A DNA stretch of 64,000 nucleotides from assembly GCF_042662685.1 (NCBI RefSeq), contig NZ_JBHSYO010000015.1:62001-126000 (forward strand), written 5' to 3'. This DNA is from Pseudobowmanella zhangzhouensis. GTDB taxonomy: Bacteria > Pseudomonadota > Gammaproteobacteria > Enterobacterales > Alteromonadaceae. Below, one piece after another: positions 18,628 through 27,433 of this stretch (within the stretch, counting starts at the first letter, position 1; the number at the start of each line of letters is the position of its first letter). Under the pieces are notes generated by a model. The model made no database searches. It saw only the letters and a list, made by a program, of their open reading frames with translations, and was not told the origin of the DNA. A program made the translations under genes and the position numbers.

Positions 18628-19035
18628 TTACTTCGCGTAAGTACGTGCAAAGTTTGGCAAGGTACGGCCATTGCAGTAAATGTTATTCAGTTCTTCACGT
18701 GGCAGTTGCAGGGCACCAACACCTTCTTTTACGGCACGCACGCACAGCGCAGATTCTGGCTGATCATTGGCGGCAATCACCTTGTAAGTCACCGGCAAAA
18801 CGGGTTCTGCCGCAACTTTGATTTTTCGTGCAAAATCAGCAATCAACTTACCATTACAACGAATAGTTGCATCAAATTCTGCGCCGCCTTGTTGCTGGGC
18901 AGCCTGTAACCCTTGTACCGCCGCAACCACACACAAATTGCTGTAGATACTTTCATCTACTGGCACATAACGCACTTCAGATGCGTTAACCGACGCTGAC
19001 ACCAACATAGCAACAACAGCTAAAACCTTTTTCAT
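18628..19035 (-). CDS. Small secreted DUF3718-like protein, copy A
   Basis: A 135-residue protein from ATG 19035 (GAGG seven bases before). A signal peptide spans about 1-19 (MKKVLAVVAMLVSASVNAS). The mature part has two repeats of a C...CNG motif: SNLCVVAAVQGLQAA...IRCNGKLIADFAR and ALCVRAVKEG...IYCNGRTLPNFAR. Each half has two cysteines, likely disulfide-bonded in the periplasm. It is paralogous to the gene at 19257. ATTACA/TGTAAT half-sites in its upstream region suggest control by the neighbouring BlaI-type repressor (inference). Function unknown. Confidence 0.8.
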   Translation of the reverse strand: MKKVLAVVAMLVSASVNASEVRYVPVDESIYSNLCVVAAVQGLQAAQQQGGAEFDATIRCNGKLIADFARKIKVAAEPVLPVTYKVIAANDQPESALCVRAVKEGVGALQLPREELNNIYCNGRTLPNFARTYAK

Positions 19036-19076
19036 ACCCACACCTCACAACAAATCAGGAAACTGTGCGCATTATA

Positions 19077-19186
19077 GTAATAAAATTACACAAATCTAGG
19101 TATTTATTGTAATTTAATTACATTTTATCGGTTATTAACGCATTTTTAACTGGATTTAAGCGTTTTAATTACAGAATTAATGTAAT
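19077..19186 (-). promoter_or_regulatory. Cluster of BlaI-like half-sites upstream of DUF3718 gene A
   Basis: The hexamer ATTACA or its complement TGTAAT occurs at 19085, 19108, 19117, 19168 and 19181. The 15-base stretch 19108-19122 is a perfect palindrome, and GTAAT/ATTAC arms flank AAA at 19077-19089. The spacing differs from the strict TACA-N2-TGTA operator, and the region is AT-rich, so binding is plausible but unproven. Confidence 0.5.
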
Positions 19187-19212
19187 TTATTTTCACAATA
19201 AACTTTGGATAC

Positions 19213-19239
19213 AAAAAAGGCTGCCGATTGGCAGCCTTT
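19213..19239 (-). terminator. Terminator after the second DUF3718-like gene
   Basis: GGCTGCC (19219-19225), loop GATT, GGCAGCC (19230-19236). On the minus strand the stem is followed by a T run (complement of AAAAAA at 19213-19218). Confidence 0.9.
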
Positions 19240-19256
19240 CATCGAGTCAAAAATTC

Positions 19257-19652
19257 TTACATGGCACGAATAAAGTCGTTCAACTTCTTACCATTACAAC
19301 GAACAGTGGCCAGATCTCGCTGACTAAACTGACGATGTGGGTTCTCGATAGCCTGCATACAGATCAGGGTTTCACGATTACCATCCTCTGCGCTGTAGGC
19401 AGGTTGTTGACTCACGTCAACGGTGCGCATTTGGCGAGCAAATTGGTTAATTGGCTGGCCATTGCATTCAATTCGTGATGAGAATTGACGCAAAAATTGC
19501 TCACGCGCTGCATCAATGCCCTGCGTGGCAGCCACATAGCAAACCTGGCTATATACAGACTTATCTGCCAATTCGATCCCTGCATTTTTTGGCGTGGCTT
19601 GTACATTCACACTAACCAAAGCCATGGTCAGCGATACAAAAATTGATTTCAC
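19257..19652 (-). CDS. Small secreted DUF3718-like protein, copy B
   Basis: A 131-residue protein if started at the GTG at 19652, which has GAGG five bases upstream and opens a signal peptide (MKSIFVSLTMALVSVNVQA). The longer frame to 19712 adds an implausible leader. It shares with the copy at 18628 the pattern YSQVCYVAATQGIDAA...IECNGQPINQFAR and LICMQAIEN...VRCNGKKLNDFIR. A divergent paralogue probably created by duplication. No BlaI half-sites were found in its own upstream region. Confidence 0.77.
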   Translation of the reverse strand: MKSIFVSLTMALVSVNVQATPKNAGIELADKSVYSQVCYVAATQGIDAAREQFLRQFSSRIECNGQPINQFARQMRTVDVSQQPAYSAEDGNRETLICMQAIENPHRQFSQRDLATVRCNGKKLNDFIRAM

Positions 19653-19810
19653 AACTACCTCAAACAAAAAACAAGACACATTCAAACCGGCGCGCATTGT
19701 ATGCGGATTCATCGACAGGTAAAGCCTGATTAGGCTAAATATCCTAACTTTTGGAGTAAGTCATTGCTCACATTGGTAATTTTTTTGAATGTTTTTTTAG
19801 CAATTTGCAC

Positions 19811-19836
19811 AAAAAAACCGCCCGAGGGCGGTTTTT
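19811..19836 (-). terminator. Terminator after the prolyl oligopeptidase gene
   Basis: AAACCGCCC / GGGCGGTTT stem with a very short loop and A/T runs on both sides, 18 bases past the stop at 19854. Confidence 0.88.
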
Positions 19837-19853
19837 GCATAACTGGGTAATGT

Positions 19854-22010
19854 TTAGGGTAGTTGCTGTACACCCATATTGAACAGAGTGAAGCCAAAGA
19901 TATCCGCATATTGCTCAATAATTTTGCTGGTTGGCGTCCCTGCGCCGTGACCGGCGTTGGTTTCGATGCGGATCAGGACTGGATTATCACCCGCCTGCTT
20001 AGCCTGTAATTCCGCGGCAAACTTAAAGGAATGCGCCGGCACCACGCGATCATCATGGTCACCAGTGGTGACTAAAGTAGCAGGATAAGCGACACCCGCT
20101 TTGACGTTGTGCACAGGTGAATAACCTAATAAATATTTGAACATTTCTTCACTTTGCTCTGACGTACCATAGTCATAAGCCCAGCCCGCGCCGGCAGTAA
20201 AGGTGTGATAGCGCAACATATCCAATACGCCCACTGCAGGTAACGCCACTTTCATCAGGTCCGGACGTTGGGTCATTACCGCCCCGACTAACAGGCCACC
20301 GTTAGAACCACCGCGAATCGCCAGATAGTCTTTAGATGTGTAGTTTTCAGATTGCAGATATTCCGCAGCCGCGATGAAATCATCAAATACATTTTGCTTT
20401 TTGGTCTGAATACCCGCGTTATGCCAGGCCTTACCATATTCACCGCCACCGCGCAGATTAGCAACAGCGTATACGCCACCCAGCTCCATCCATACCGCGT
20501 TTGCTGAGCTGAAGCCCGGGTTAAGGCTGATGTTAAAGCCACCATAACCGTAGAGAATGGTTGGGTTTTTACCGTTTAGCTCGATTCCCTTTTTGTGGGT
20601 AATGATCATCGGTACTTTGGTGCCATCTTTTGAGGTGTAGAACACCTGAGTTGACACATATTGCGAGGGGTCAAAGTCGATAGCTGGCTGATTGTAGACC
20701 GCACTTTCACCGGTTTTGGGATTCAGGCTGTAAATCGTATAGGGCGTGGTGTAACTGGTGAATCCAAAATACAGCGTGTCCTGCTCTTTCTTACCAGAGA
20801 AACCTGATGCACTGCCTTTACCCGGCAAAGTGATCTCTCTGATTAGGTTACCCTCGAAGTCATATTGTTTAACCTGAGATACCGCATCGACACGATAGTT
20901 TGCAAAGATATAGTCCGCGCCAGTCGCCACATTCAATACATTGTCGGTTTGTGGGATCACATCCTGCCAATTTTGTGGACGCGGATCGCTGACATTCACT
21001 TTAACCACGCGTTTATTCGGCGCATCCAGGTTAGTGATCAAATAAAGCGTGTCACCTTTGACTTCCAACACATCCGTATCTGAGTTGGTGTCGTCAAGTA
21101 TGGTTACCCATTCACTATCGGCCTTTGTCAGATCACGCATAAACAACTTGTTACCTGAGGTCGACACCGCGGCGGAAATAAACAGGAAGCGCTTATCTTC
21201 GCTTACCTCTGCGCCAACATAACGGTGCTTTTCAGCTTCTGTGCCACCAAAAACAAGAACGTCGGTGTCTTGCGGCGTGCCCAGCTTATGGAAGTAAACT
21301 TTATGCTGATCGGTCTTGGCGGATAGTTCGCTGCCTTCTGGCTTATCGTAACTGGAGTAATAGAAGCCTTCATTGCCGCGCCAGGAGATACCGCTGAATT
21401 TGACATCCACCAACTGCGGTTCAAGCTGCTCTTTCGTCTGTGCATTGAGCACAATGACTTTGCGCCAGTCACTGCCGCCCTCTGAAATTTGATACGCGAG
21501 CAAACTGCCATCTTTTGAGAAAGAAACACCGGCTAATGAGGTAGTACCGTCTTCGCTGAAAGCGTTTGGATCGAGAAAGACCTCCTGTTGACCTTGCTGA
21601 TCAACGCGATACAGCACGCTTTGGTTCTGTAAGCCGTCATTCTTATAGAAGTAGGTATAGTTGCCTTCTTTAAATGGCGCGCTGACTTTCTCGTAATCCA
21701 TCAAAGTGGTGAGACGTTTCTCAATCGCTTCGCGATAGGGAATTTGATTAAGATAATCAAATGTCACTTTATTCTGCGCTTTTACCCATGCCCCGGTTTC
21801 CTCACTCATATCGTCTTCCAACCAACGATACGGATCGGCAACTGTGGTACCAAAATACGTGTCCACCTGATCATCTTTGCGGGTCATCGGATACGCAATG
21901 GATTTAACTGCAACTTTTGCTTGCTGCACCTGTTCACCTGTTTGTTCTGCTACCTGTGGCTGGCAGCCAGCCAACGCCACCAGTAGGGTACTGGCTAATA
22001 ATTTTTTCAT
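19854..22010 (-). CDS. Prolyl oligopeptidase (S9A) lipoprotein
   Basis: A 718-residue serine peptidase cutting after proline in short peptides. The N-terminus MKKLLASTLLVALAGC has a lipobox (LAGC), so it is an envelope lipoprotein. A seven-bladed propeller (about 70-430) precedes the alpha/beta-hydrolase domain. The catalytic Ser is in IRGGSNGGLLVG, Asp in DHDDRVVP and His in NAGHGAG. All three are intact. Standard length; single-gene unit with its own terminator. Confidence 0.95.
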   Translation of the reverse strand: MKKLLASTLLVALAGCQPQVAEQTGEQVQQAKVAVKSIAYPMTRKDDQVDTYFGTTVADPYRWLEDDMSEETGAWVKAQNKVTFDYLNQIPYREAIEKRLTTLMDYEKVSAPFKEGNYTYFYKNDGLQNQSVLYRVDQQGQQEVFLDPNAFSEDGTTSLAGVSFSKDGSLLAYQISEGGSDWRKVIVLNAQTKEQLEPQLVDVKFSGISWRGNEGFYYSSYDKPEGSELSAKTDQHKVYFHKLGTPQDTDVLVFGGTEAEKHRYVGAEVSEDKRFLFISAAVSTSGNKLFMRDLTKADSEWVTILDDTNSDTDVLEVKGDTLYLITNLDAPNKRVVKVNVSDPRPQNWQDVIPQTDNVLNVATGADYIFANYRVDAVSQVKQYDFEGNLIREITLPGKGSASGFSGKKEQDTLYFGFTSYTTPYTIYSLNPKTGESAVYNQPAIDFDPSQYVSTQVFYTSKDGTKVPMIITHKKGIELNGKNPTILYGYGGFNISLNPGFSSANAVWMELGGVYAVANLRGGGEYGKAWHNAGIQTKKQNVFDDFIAAAEYLQSENYTSKDYLAIRGGSNGGLLVGAVMTQRPDLMKVALPAVGVLDMLRYHTFTAGAGWAYDYGTSEQSEEMFKYLLGYSPVHNVKAGVAYPATLVTTGDHDDRVVPAHSFKFAAELQAKQAGDNPVLIRIETNAGHGAGTPTSKIIEQYADIFGFTLFNMGVQQLP

Positions 22011-22028
22011 GTTATCTGCGCCTCATTG

Positions 22029-23123
22029 TTATTGTTGAATGAACCAATCGCGTTGCAAGTTAACTCCAAACAGCAACGGAGCATAACGTTCATAAGCGTT
22101 ACGATTGGATTCACATTGAATATTCTTTTTGTAATTCACTTTCCAGGGATCATTGATTAGGTACAACTTGCTGCCGTCCCATGCCAGCCCCTCGATACTG
22201 GCATTGTCCATACGCTCATAGGCCGGGCATAGCTCACTGGCGGTAGGCGCCCAAAACGACATCGGAATCACTTGTGCCTCGGCGTGACCTGCCAAATCAA
22301 TCATCCATAATTCATCCACATTGCGCGCAAATGCGGCCAGATAGCCCGGATGATTATCGATCGGAATATACTGCAGAGCATTCAGCGGATGCTGACCATC
22401 GCCCGGCTGTGGAAACCGTAACCGAGGTTCTGTCACGGTGGCAAAACCATTGTCGTTCCAGAAGCCTTCCGTCAGGGACAAGCTCATAATACGCGGATTG
22501 TTGTGTGTGTCTTTTTCCAGCGCCAGATACAAGGTTCGAGCCGTACCCATGGCTAAACCCTCAATGCCATCATTGGCAAACTCGCCAATTTCCATAGAGG
22601 CTGGGAATTGGATAGGGCGAATGTGAGTAATCACAAACTCATCATCACGCAACTCGCCACGCAATAATAAAAATGGATCGGGCGCAGACCCTGTCGGTTG
22701 CCATTTCGCTGCACAGTCAGACGTCAGAGGCGAATAACTCATGTCCTCCGTCACCATGTAGAACACAGATGAATCGTCCGTGTCCATCACCAGCGCCTCA
22801 TAATCCGGCATATTGCTGACATACTCAAAAAAGCAGCTCTGCTGTAACGAGGCGTCAACGCGAATTGCGTATGCAGGATAGATCAATGCGCCAGTGTCAG
22901 GCGCTAATCGATGAATCTTCTGTTGCTGTTCAATATCGGCGCTACGATCGGCGATAAACAACAATTCATCGTCCCGAAAAATCAGACCAGAAGGCTGTGG
23001 ATTGGCCATGGCCTGCCCACTCCTGTCCATGACCCATTTCCCTTGGCTATTGAGTTGAACGCTCGCCGCGCTGGCACTGATTGCCAGACATGACGCGAGC
23101 AGCAGTAACACTGAACGTTGCAT
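22029..23123 (-). CDS. Secreted esterase-like phytase-domain protein
   Basis: A 364-residue protein from ATG 23123, with a signal peptide (MQRSVLLLLASCLAISASA). The longer frame starts inside the preceding gene. Segments such as PSGLIFRDDELLFIADRS, DIEGLAMGTARTLYLALEKD and ASIEGLAWDGSKLYLINDP are blades of the 'esterase-like activity of phytase' beta-propeller family. No catalytic residue can be assigned. The start codon is one base after the stop of the upstream metallopeptidase, indicating coupled translation. Confidence 0.72.
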   Translation of the reverse strand: MQRSVLLLLASCLAISASAASVQLNSQGKWVMDRSGQAMANPQPSGLIFRDDELLFIADRSADIEQQQKIHRLAPDTGALIYPAYAIRVDASLQQSCFFEYVSNMPDYEALVMDTDDSSVFYMVTEDMSYSPLTSDCAAKWQPTGSAPDPFLLLRGELRDDEFVITHIRPIQFPASMEIGEFANDGIEGLAMGTARTLYLALEKDTHNNPRIMSLSLTEGFWNDNGFATVTEPRLRFPQPGDGQHPLNALQYIPIDNHPGYLAAFARNVDELWMIDLAGHAEAQVIPMSFWAPTASELCPAYERMDNASIEGLAWDGSKLYLINDPWKVNYKKNIQCESNRNAYERYAPLLFGVNLQRDWFIQQ

Positions 23124-23124
23124 A

Positions 23125-24411
23125 TTAATTCCAGAAAATTGAAGAAGGTACGCGTGGACTGGCAAGTAAGCGAGCAAAGCGCTGCCAGCGCTCGTCCTCA
23201 CTCTTTGCCTGCTCAACATAGTCTTTGACTAAGTCTTTACCCCAATTGTAATTAATCACATACGCGCCATACGTATCAAAGAAACGTATGCGCTGGGCCG
23301 CTTTTTCGGGTGAATAGAGGCTGTAGGTTTGGAGTAACTCGATTGCTTTTTCAGCCGGCAATGTGCCTGCCAGATACTGTCTGGCTACTTCGTTACTGGC
23401 ATACGACAGCTCCGCCTTTAAACGGTTAAATTCAGCGTATTGCTCCGCCAGTTGTGGGTCAATTCCCGCCAGAGGAAACAAAACGTCACGTTCAAACTGT
23501 TCTTTTTGTTCGCCTGGGAACGCCAACTCAATACCATAGTTAGCGCTACCCTCGGCAATCAGGGATTGAGGGCTATACAAAGGGTAAACCGAGAACTCCA
23601 GCCAGCCTTTTTCGTTGACCAGATTGTTTTCTAATAATGCATTGTAAGTATGGTGGCCGGGATAGCCTTCATGGCAGCCCAAATCGACTGCACGGGAGAT
23701 TTCAATGGGTAGTTCAACGTTCAACTGAATCAAACTCTGCGCATTACCCTGATACCAGTTATATCCACTCCACGGCTTATCCTGTACATATTCCAGTGTG
23801 AAGTTCTCGTGCATTGGCAATTGAATATGCGCCTTTGTGCGCGAACGGCATTCTTCAATGGCCCGCGCGAATACTGCATCCTGTTTTTCGCGTGGGATAT
23901 AAAACTGCATCAAGAACGTCTCGACTCGCTGATTAAGCGGCGCATCCCCCGGCAATAATGCCTCTAATTCCGCCAATGGTTGGGCGAAGTGTTCAAATGC
24001 ATGTGTCGGCGCGACGGTATCGTACAAACTTTGCGACTGACTATCGAACGCAGCGCGTTTGCCGCTTGCAATCGCGTTGGCGTGAGCTTGCAAGGCGACT
24101 AATTGTCGATCCAGATAATGCCCACGTAGTTTTTCCATTTCTTCATCGTTATCAACCAGTGCCGCCAATTGCTGATGCAACTGCTTAGCCTGACCGGCAA
24201 TTTGTTGCGCGGAAAGGTTCATTTTCTTCGCGTCGGTTACCCAGCTATCAGGGCCATAATAGGCATCTACATAGCCTGAATCATGTTCACCCAGTGCGAG
24301 CACCAGTTTTACATAGCGCTCGGCTAATTCATCCATCGAAGCAGGACCCTGACTACAGGCGCTTAGTAACAGTGTTAAGAGTGAAATAAATGTAATGCCG
24401 GTCGACTTCAT
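23125..24411 (-). CDS. DUF885-like metallopeptidase lipoprotein
   Basis: A 428-residue protein with an N-terminal lipobox (LLSACSQG). The zinc motif reads HEGYPGHH at about 245, the same H-E-x3-H-H layout as DUF885 (HEAxPGHH), and the later IAEGSANYGIE provides the third ligand Glu. Those features place it among M1-like gluzincin peptidases of the envelope. The substrate is unknown. It is tightly coupled to the phytase-domain gene downstream (TAATATG junction). Confidence 0.8.
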   Translation of the reverse strand: MKSTGITFISLLTLLLSACSQGPASMDELAERYVKLVLALGEHDSGYVDAYYGPDSWVTDAKKMNLSAQQIAGQAKQLHQQLAALVDNDEEMEKLRGHYLDRQLVALQAHANAIASGKRAAFDSQSQSLYDTVAPTHAFEHFAQPLAELEALLPGDAPLNQRVETFLMQFYIPREKQDAVFARAIEECRSRTKAHIQLPMHENFTLEYVQDKPWSGYNWYQGNAQSLIQLNVELPIEISRAVDLGCHEGYPGHHTYNALLENNLVNEKGWLEFSVYPLYSPQSLIAEGSANYGIELAFPGEQKEQFERDVLFPLAGIDPQLAEQYAEFNRLKAELSYASNEVARQYLAGTLPAEKAIELLQTYSLYSPEKAAQRIRFFDTYGAYVINYNWGKDLVKDYVEQAKSEDERWQRFARLLASPRVPSSIFWN

Positions 24412-24522
24412 GCTTATTTTTATTGAATAAATAGAGGGACTTACCTTAGCAGGAAAGTCCCCTGAACGTCAGTGATTTAACGCCCGATAGCCGCCAAATG
24501 TAGACAGATAAATGCTGGCTAT

Positions 24523-24551
24523 AAAAAAGCCGGCAAATAAGCCGGCCTTTT
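24523..24551 (-). terminator. Terminator after dsbA
   Basis: GCCGGC (24529-24534), six-base loop, GCCGGC (24541-24546), flanked by A and T runs. Confidence 0.88.
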
Positions 24552-24568
24552 TAATCAAAAAGGATTGA

Positions 24569-25195
24569 TTAGTTGTCCAACTGGGACAACCACACCACTA
24601 AATCAATAAAATCATTAGGCTTCATGCCACGGGCAAACTGTGCTTTGTACTTACCGTTAACGATAAAGGTCGGTACTGAATGTACAGCTTCACGGAACTC
24701 AGTAATCTGATTATTGTTCTGACGCACCATGTTTTTTACGCCAAAACTGTTAATCAGTTTGTCGAACTGCTCACCATCTACCCCGTTAATAATGAAGATG
24801 TTTTTCAAATCTTTCTGCGCGCTGATAGCACCGCGCTGAACATGAATGTATTTGAAAATTGCTTCGTTCAGTTTAGCTTCCTGACCCATGCTACGACCGA
24901 CCATCATTGCGGCGGTGGCCATTTCCTGTACATCAGGTGTGGTGAAACCCATAAAGTTTACGTGGACTTTATCGAATTTAACATCTGCAGGTAATTTGGC
25001 CTGAATGTCTTTTACCAAACCTTCAAAACGGAAGCAGTGCGGGCACCAGAATGAAAAGAACTCCTGTACCTGACGGGTCTGTGTCGCCTTATCCGCGATC
25101 ACTTCGTAATGTTCACCTTCTTTCCACTGTTCCTGCGCACAGGCTTGCAGAGGTAAAATCAACATAAAGGCAAGTAAACCAAACAACTTCTTCAT
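24569..25195 (-). CDS. dsbA: Periplasmic thiol:disulfide oxidoreductase DsbA
   Basis: A 208-residue protein with a signal peptide (to about residue 20). The active site C51-P-H-C54 sits in FFSFWCPHCFRF, and the cis-proline loop is SVPTFIVNGKY near the C-terminus. It introduces disulfides into secreted proteins. In E. coli srkA and dsbA are adjacent; here btuB lies between them. The cysteine-rich DUF3718-like proteins nearby are possible clients (inference). Confidence 0.96.
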   Translation of the reverse strand: MKKLFGLLAFMLILPLQACAQEQWKEGEHYEVIADKATQTRQVQEFFSFWCPHCFRFEGLVKDIQAKLPADVKFDKVHVNFMGFTTPDVQEMATAAMMVGRSMGQEAKLNEAIFKYIHVQRGAISAQKDLKNIFIINGVDGEQFDKLINSFGVKNMVRQNNNQITEFREAVHSVPTFIVNGKYKAQFARGMKPNDFIDLVVWLSQLDN

Positions 25196-25282
25196 CGTAC
25201 TTTTTCCTTGATTAAGATCTGCGACAGCCTAGCATAAAGCGCTGGCGTGCTTCCAGCGCTCAAAGGCCGTTGAATCAACCAT

Positions 25283-27166
25283 TTACAAATTCACATTAAT
25301 CCCCGCAAACCAGCGTTGCGGTTGTCCGCGATAACCTACTAAATCCTGATATTGACGATTCAGCAGGTTCTCTGCACGAATCGTTATCCCCAATCGTTCA
25401 GTCAACGCATAGTGCAGGTTCATATTCACCAACCAATACGCTGCCAAATCCACACGTTGCTGGTAAGGCGGCTCAGGCGGAAAGAACAAATCCTGATGAG
25501 AACCGTTATACGCCGCTGTTGCCACCACGGTTAATTTATTGATTGGGGTGACACTTAACTGCACGCTGCCAGTATGTCTGGGACGCCTTAACTCGGGCTG
25601 AATGACCCCAAAGGCGTCTTCTTCACGGGCATCCAAATAGGTATAGCTGGTCTGCAACTGGAACAAATCGGTGTGCCAGTTGAGACTGGTCTCGACACCT
25701 TGCCTGCTGCTTTGCTGAGATTTGTTTATTGCGGTGGTCGCAGCCAGCGCTGAATCGTAATAGAAACCATCAATTTCATTATCTAACGAGGCATCAAACC
25801 AACTCACTTGCCATGCCACATCCGATCGTTGCCAATTGGCGCCTACCTCGCGGCTAAAACTGCGCTCTGGTGCCAGATCAGGATTGCCAATAAAAGGGTA
25901 CAGTGAGGTTTGGTAATAGCCGAAACGTTCTACAAATGACGGATTTTTTACCGCCACACCCTGACTTAAATAGACGCGCCACTGTGGATTAAGCTGCGTC
26001 GATGCGCCCAACTTATAGCTACGACTATTAGCAAATACCTGGTTATCATCGTATCGACCACTGGCTGTTAATGTCAGGTTGCTGCTTAGCGCGTGTTGCC
26101 AGTCGATGATTACACTGCGGCTAGTATTTTGTTGCTGCTGATTGGGATCGCCATAAGCACTGACCTCTCCACGCTGGGTAAAACGTTCCTGCGCCAGTTC
26201 CCAGGCAAACGTCAGCGCGTTTTCGTCACGATAATGCCAGGTGGTCTGCAGGACTCCGCGTCCGGTCTGGCTGTGATTCTGTCCGTTACTTTGATTATTG
26301 CTGACACTATCATTTTGATTACGTTGCCAGTTCAGCGCCAGTTGATGTGAAAAAACCTGTCCCTCATAACGCCACATCATTTGCGCACCTTGTTGCGACA
26401 CATCTGTGTAATCATCAGAATCGGCCGGATAGCCAGTGAGATAATCCACCGAATCAAAGTCACTGCGGGACAAACGCTGACGTGCCGAAAAGGATACCGT
26501 CTGCGCATCACTTATCTGCCACTGCAGATTGCCATTGATACTGGTATTGCGATGTCCGTCAGGTTCTGAACCAGTAAAACTCAGGTTGCTACCTGAGGTT
26601 TTAAACGCGGATACATTGAGACCGGCCAGGACAGTGTCGAATTGCTGTTGCCAGTTGATCGCTGCGCGATAACTCTCGTCCTGACCGGCAGACAGCGATA
26701 TGCGCCGTGCTGTAGCCTGCGTAGTTGTGATACTGATCACCGCGGCCAACGCACCATTGCCCCATAACGCACTTTGCGGGCCACGCAGAATTTCAATGCG
26801 GATGACGTCGTCGAGTGTTAAATGACCAAAATCAACCAGCCCGCCCTGTCCAACGTCATTAATGGCAACACCATCAACCAACACAAGTACGTGATTGGTT
26901 TCACTGCCACGTACCCGTAACTCGGTCAACGCGCCACTTCCACCAGCCTGACTGACCGCAAAGCCAGCCTGCATCCGCAATAATTCAGACAAAAATGCCG
27001 CGCCACTGGCACGGATAGTTGATTCATCCAGCACGGTCACGGCGCCTGCCACACGATACTGCTCAATATCTGAACGTGAACCTAAAACACTGATGGTTTC
27101 GATTGGAGAGTTTGCCAATAACGGCGTACTGGCGATCGCCAGCAAAAAGCTTACAGAATATTTCAT
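25283..27166 (-). CDS. btuB: Vitamin B12 TonB-dependent receptor BtuB
   Basis: A 627-residue outer-membrane transporter for cobalamin. The start is ATG 27166, after AGGAA, giving MKYSVSFLLAIASTPLLA as signal peptide, then the TonB box PIETISVLGSR, a plug with VLVDGVAIND and IEILRGPQSALWGNGALAAVI, and a barrel ending RWFAGINVNL. The 'GSR' plug type and length fit BtuB. It lies directly behind a cobalamin riboswitch, which makes the substrate assignment strong. Confidence 0.93.
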   Translation of the reverse strand: MKYSVSFLLAIASTPLLANSPIETISVLGSRSDIEQYRVAGAVTVLDESTIRASGAAFLSELLRMQAGFAVSQAGGSGALTELRVRGSETNHVLVLVDGVAINDVGQGGLVDFGHLTLDDVIRIEILRGPQSALWGNGALAAVISITTTQATARRISLSAGQDESYRAAINWQQQFDTVLAGLNVSAFKTSGSNLSFTGSEPDGHRNTSINGNLQWQISDAQTVSFSARQRLSRSDFDSVDYLTGYPADSDDYTDVSQQGAQMMWRYEGQVFSHQLALNWQRNQNDSVSNNQSNGQNHSQTGRGVLQTTWHYRDENALTFAWELAQERFTQRGEVSAYGDPNQQQQNTSRSVIIDWQHALSSNLTLTASGRYDDNQVFANSRSYKLGASTQLNPQWRVYLSQGVAVKNPSFVERFGYYQTSLYPFIGNPDLAPERSFSREVGANWQRSDVAWQVSWFDASLDNEIDGFYYDSALAATTAINKSQQSSRQGVETSLNWHTDLFQLQTSYTYLDAREEDAFGVIQPELRRPRHTGSVQLSVTPINKLTVVATAAYNGSHQDLFFPPEPPYQQRVDLAAYWLVNMNLHYALTERLGITIRAENLLNRQYQDLVGYRGQPQRWFAGINVNL

Positions 27167-27180
27167 TGATGATGATTCCT

Positions 27181-27380
27181 GGTGTGCTCCCACCGAGCAC
27201 AGGGGATTTCCGGCGTTGCCGGGCCTGATTCAGGCCGGTATCCGGGCTTACCAGTGGAGTGACTCCGTATTGTCGCCTTCCCATCCTTTGACAGTGGCAT
27301 GATGACAATACTTAGCTGGTTTACCGTTGCGGGGGCAGCGTCTGCTTTGCACAGACTTCCCGTTTAACTAAAAAGCACCT
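27181..27380 (-). promoter_or_regulatory. Cobalamin riboswitch upstream of btuB
   Basis: Read on the minus strand, the region has the 5' part GGTGCTTTTTAGTTAAACGG, the core CCCCCGCAACGGTAA, the B12 box GCCACTG near 27290 with GGGAAGGC following, and a final GGTAAGCCCGGATACCGGCC. Downstream hairpins (GGCCTGAATCAGGCC and TGTGCTC...GAGCACA) lie before the ribosome site and could be the expression platform that lowers btuB expression when cobalamin binds. Confidence 0.93.
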
Positions 27381-27433
27381 GATTCCCGCGCAGTATAACG
27401 AAGTGTTCTAACTGAGCAATGCTTTATTCTATT

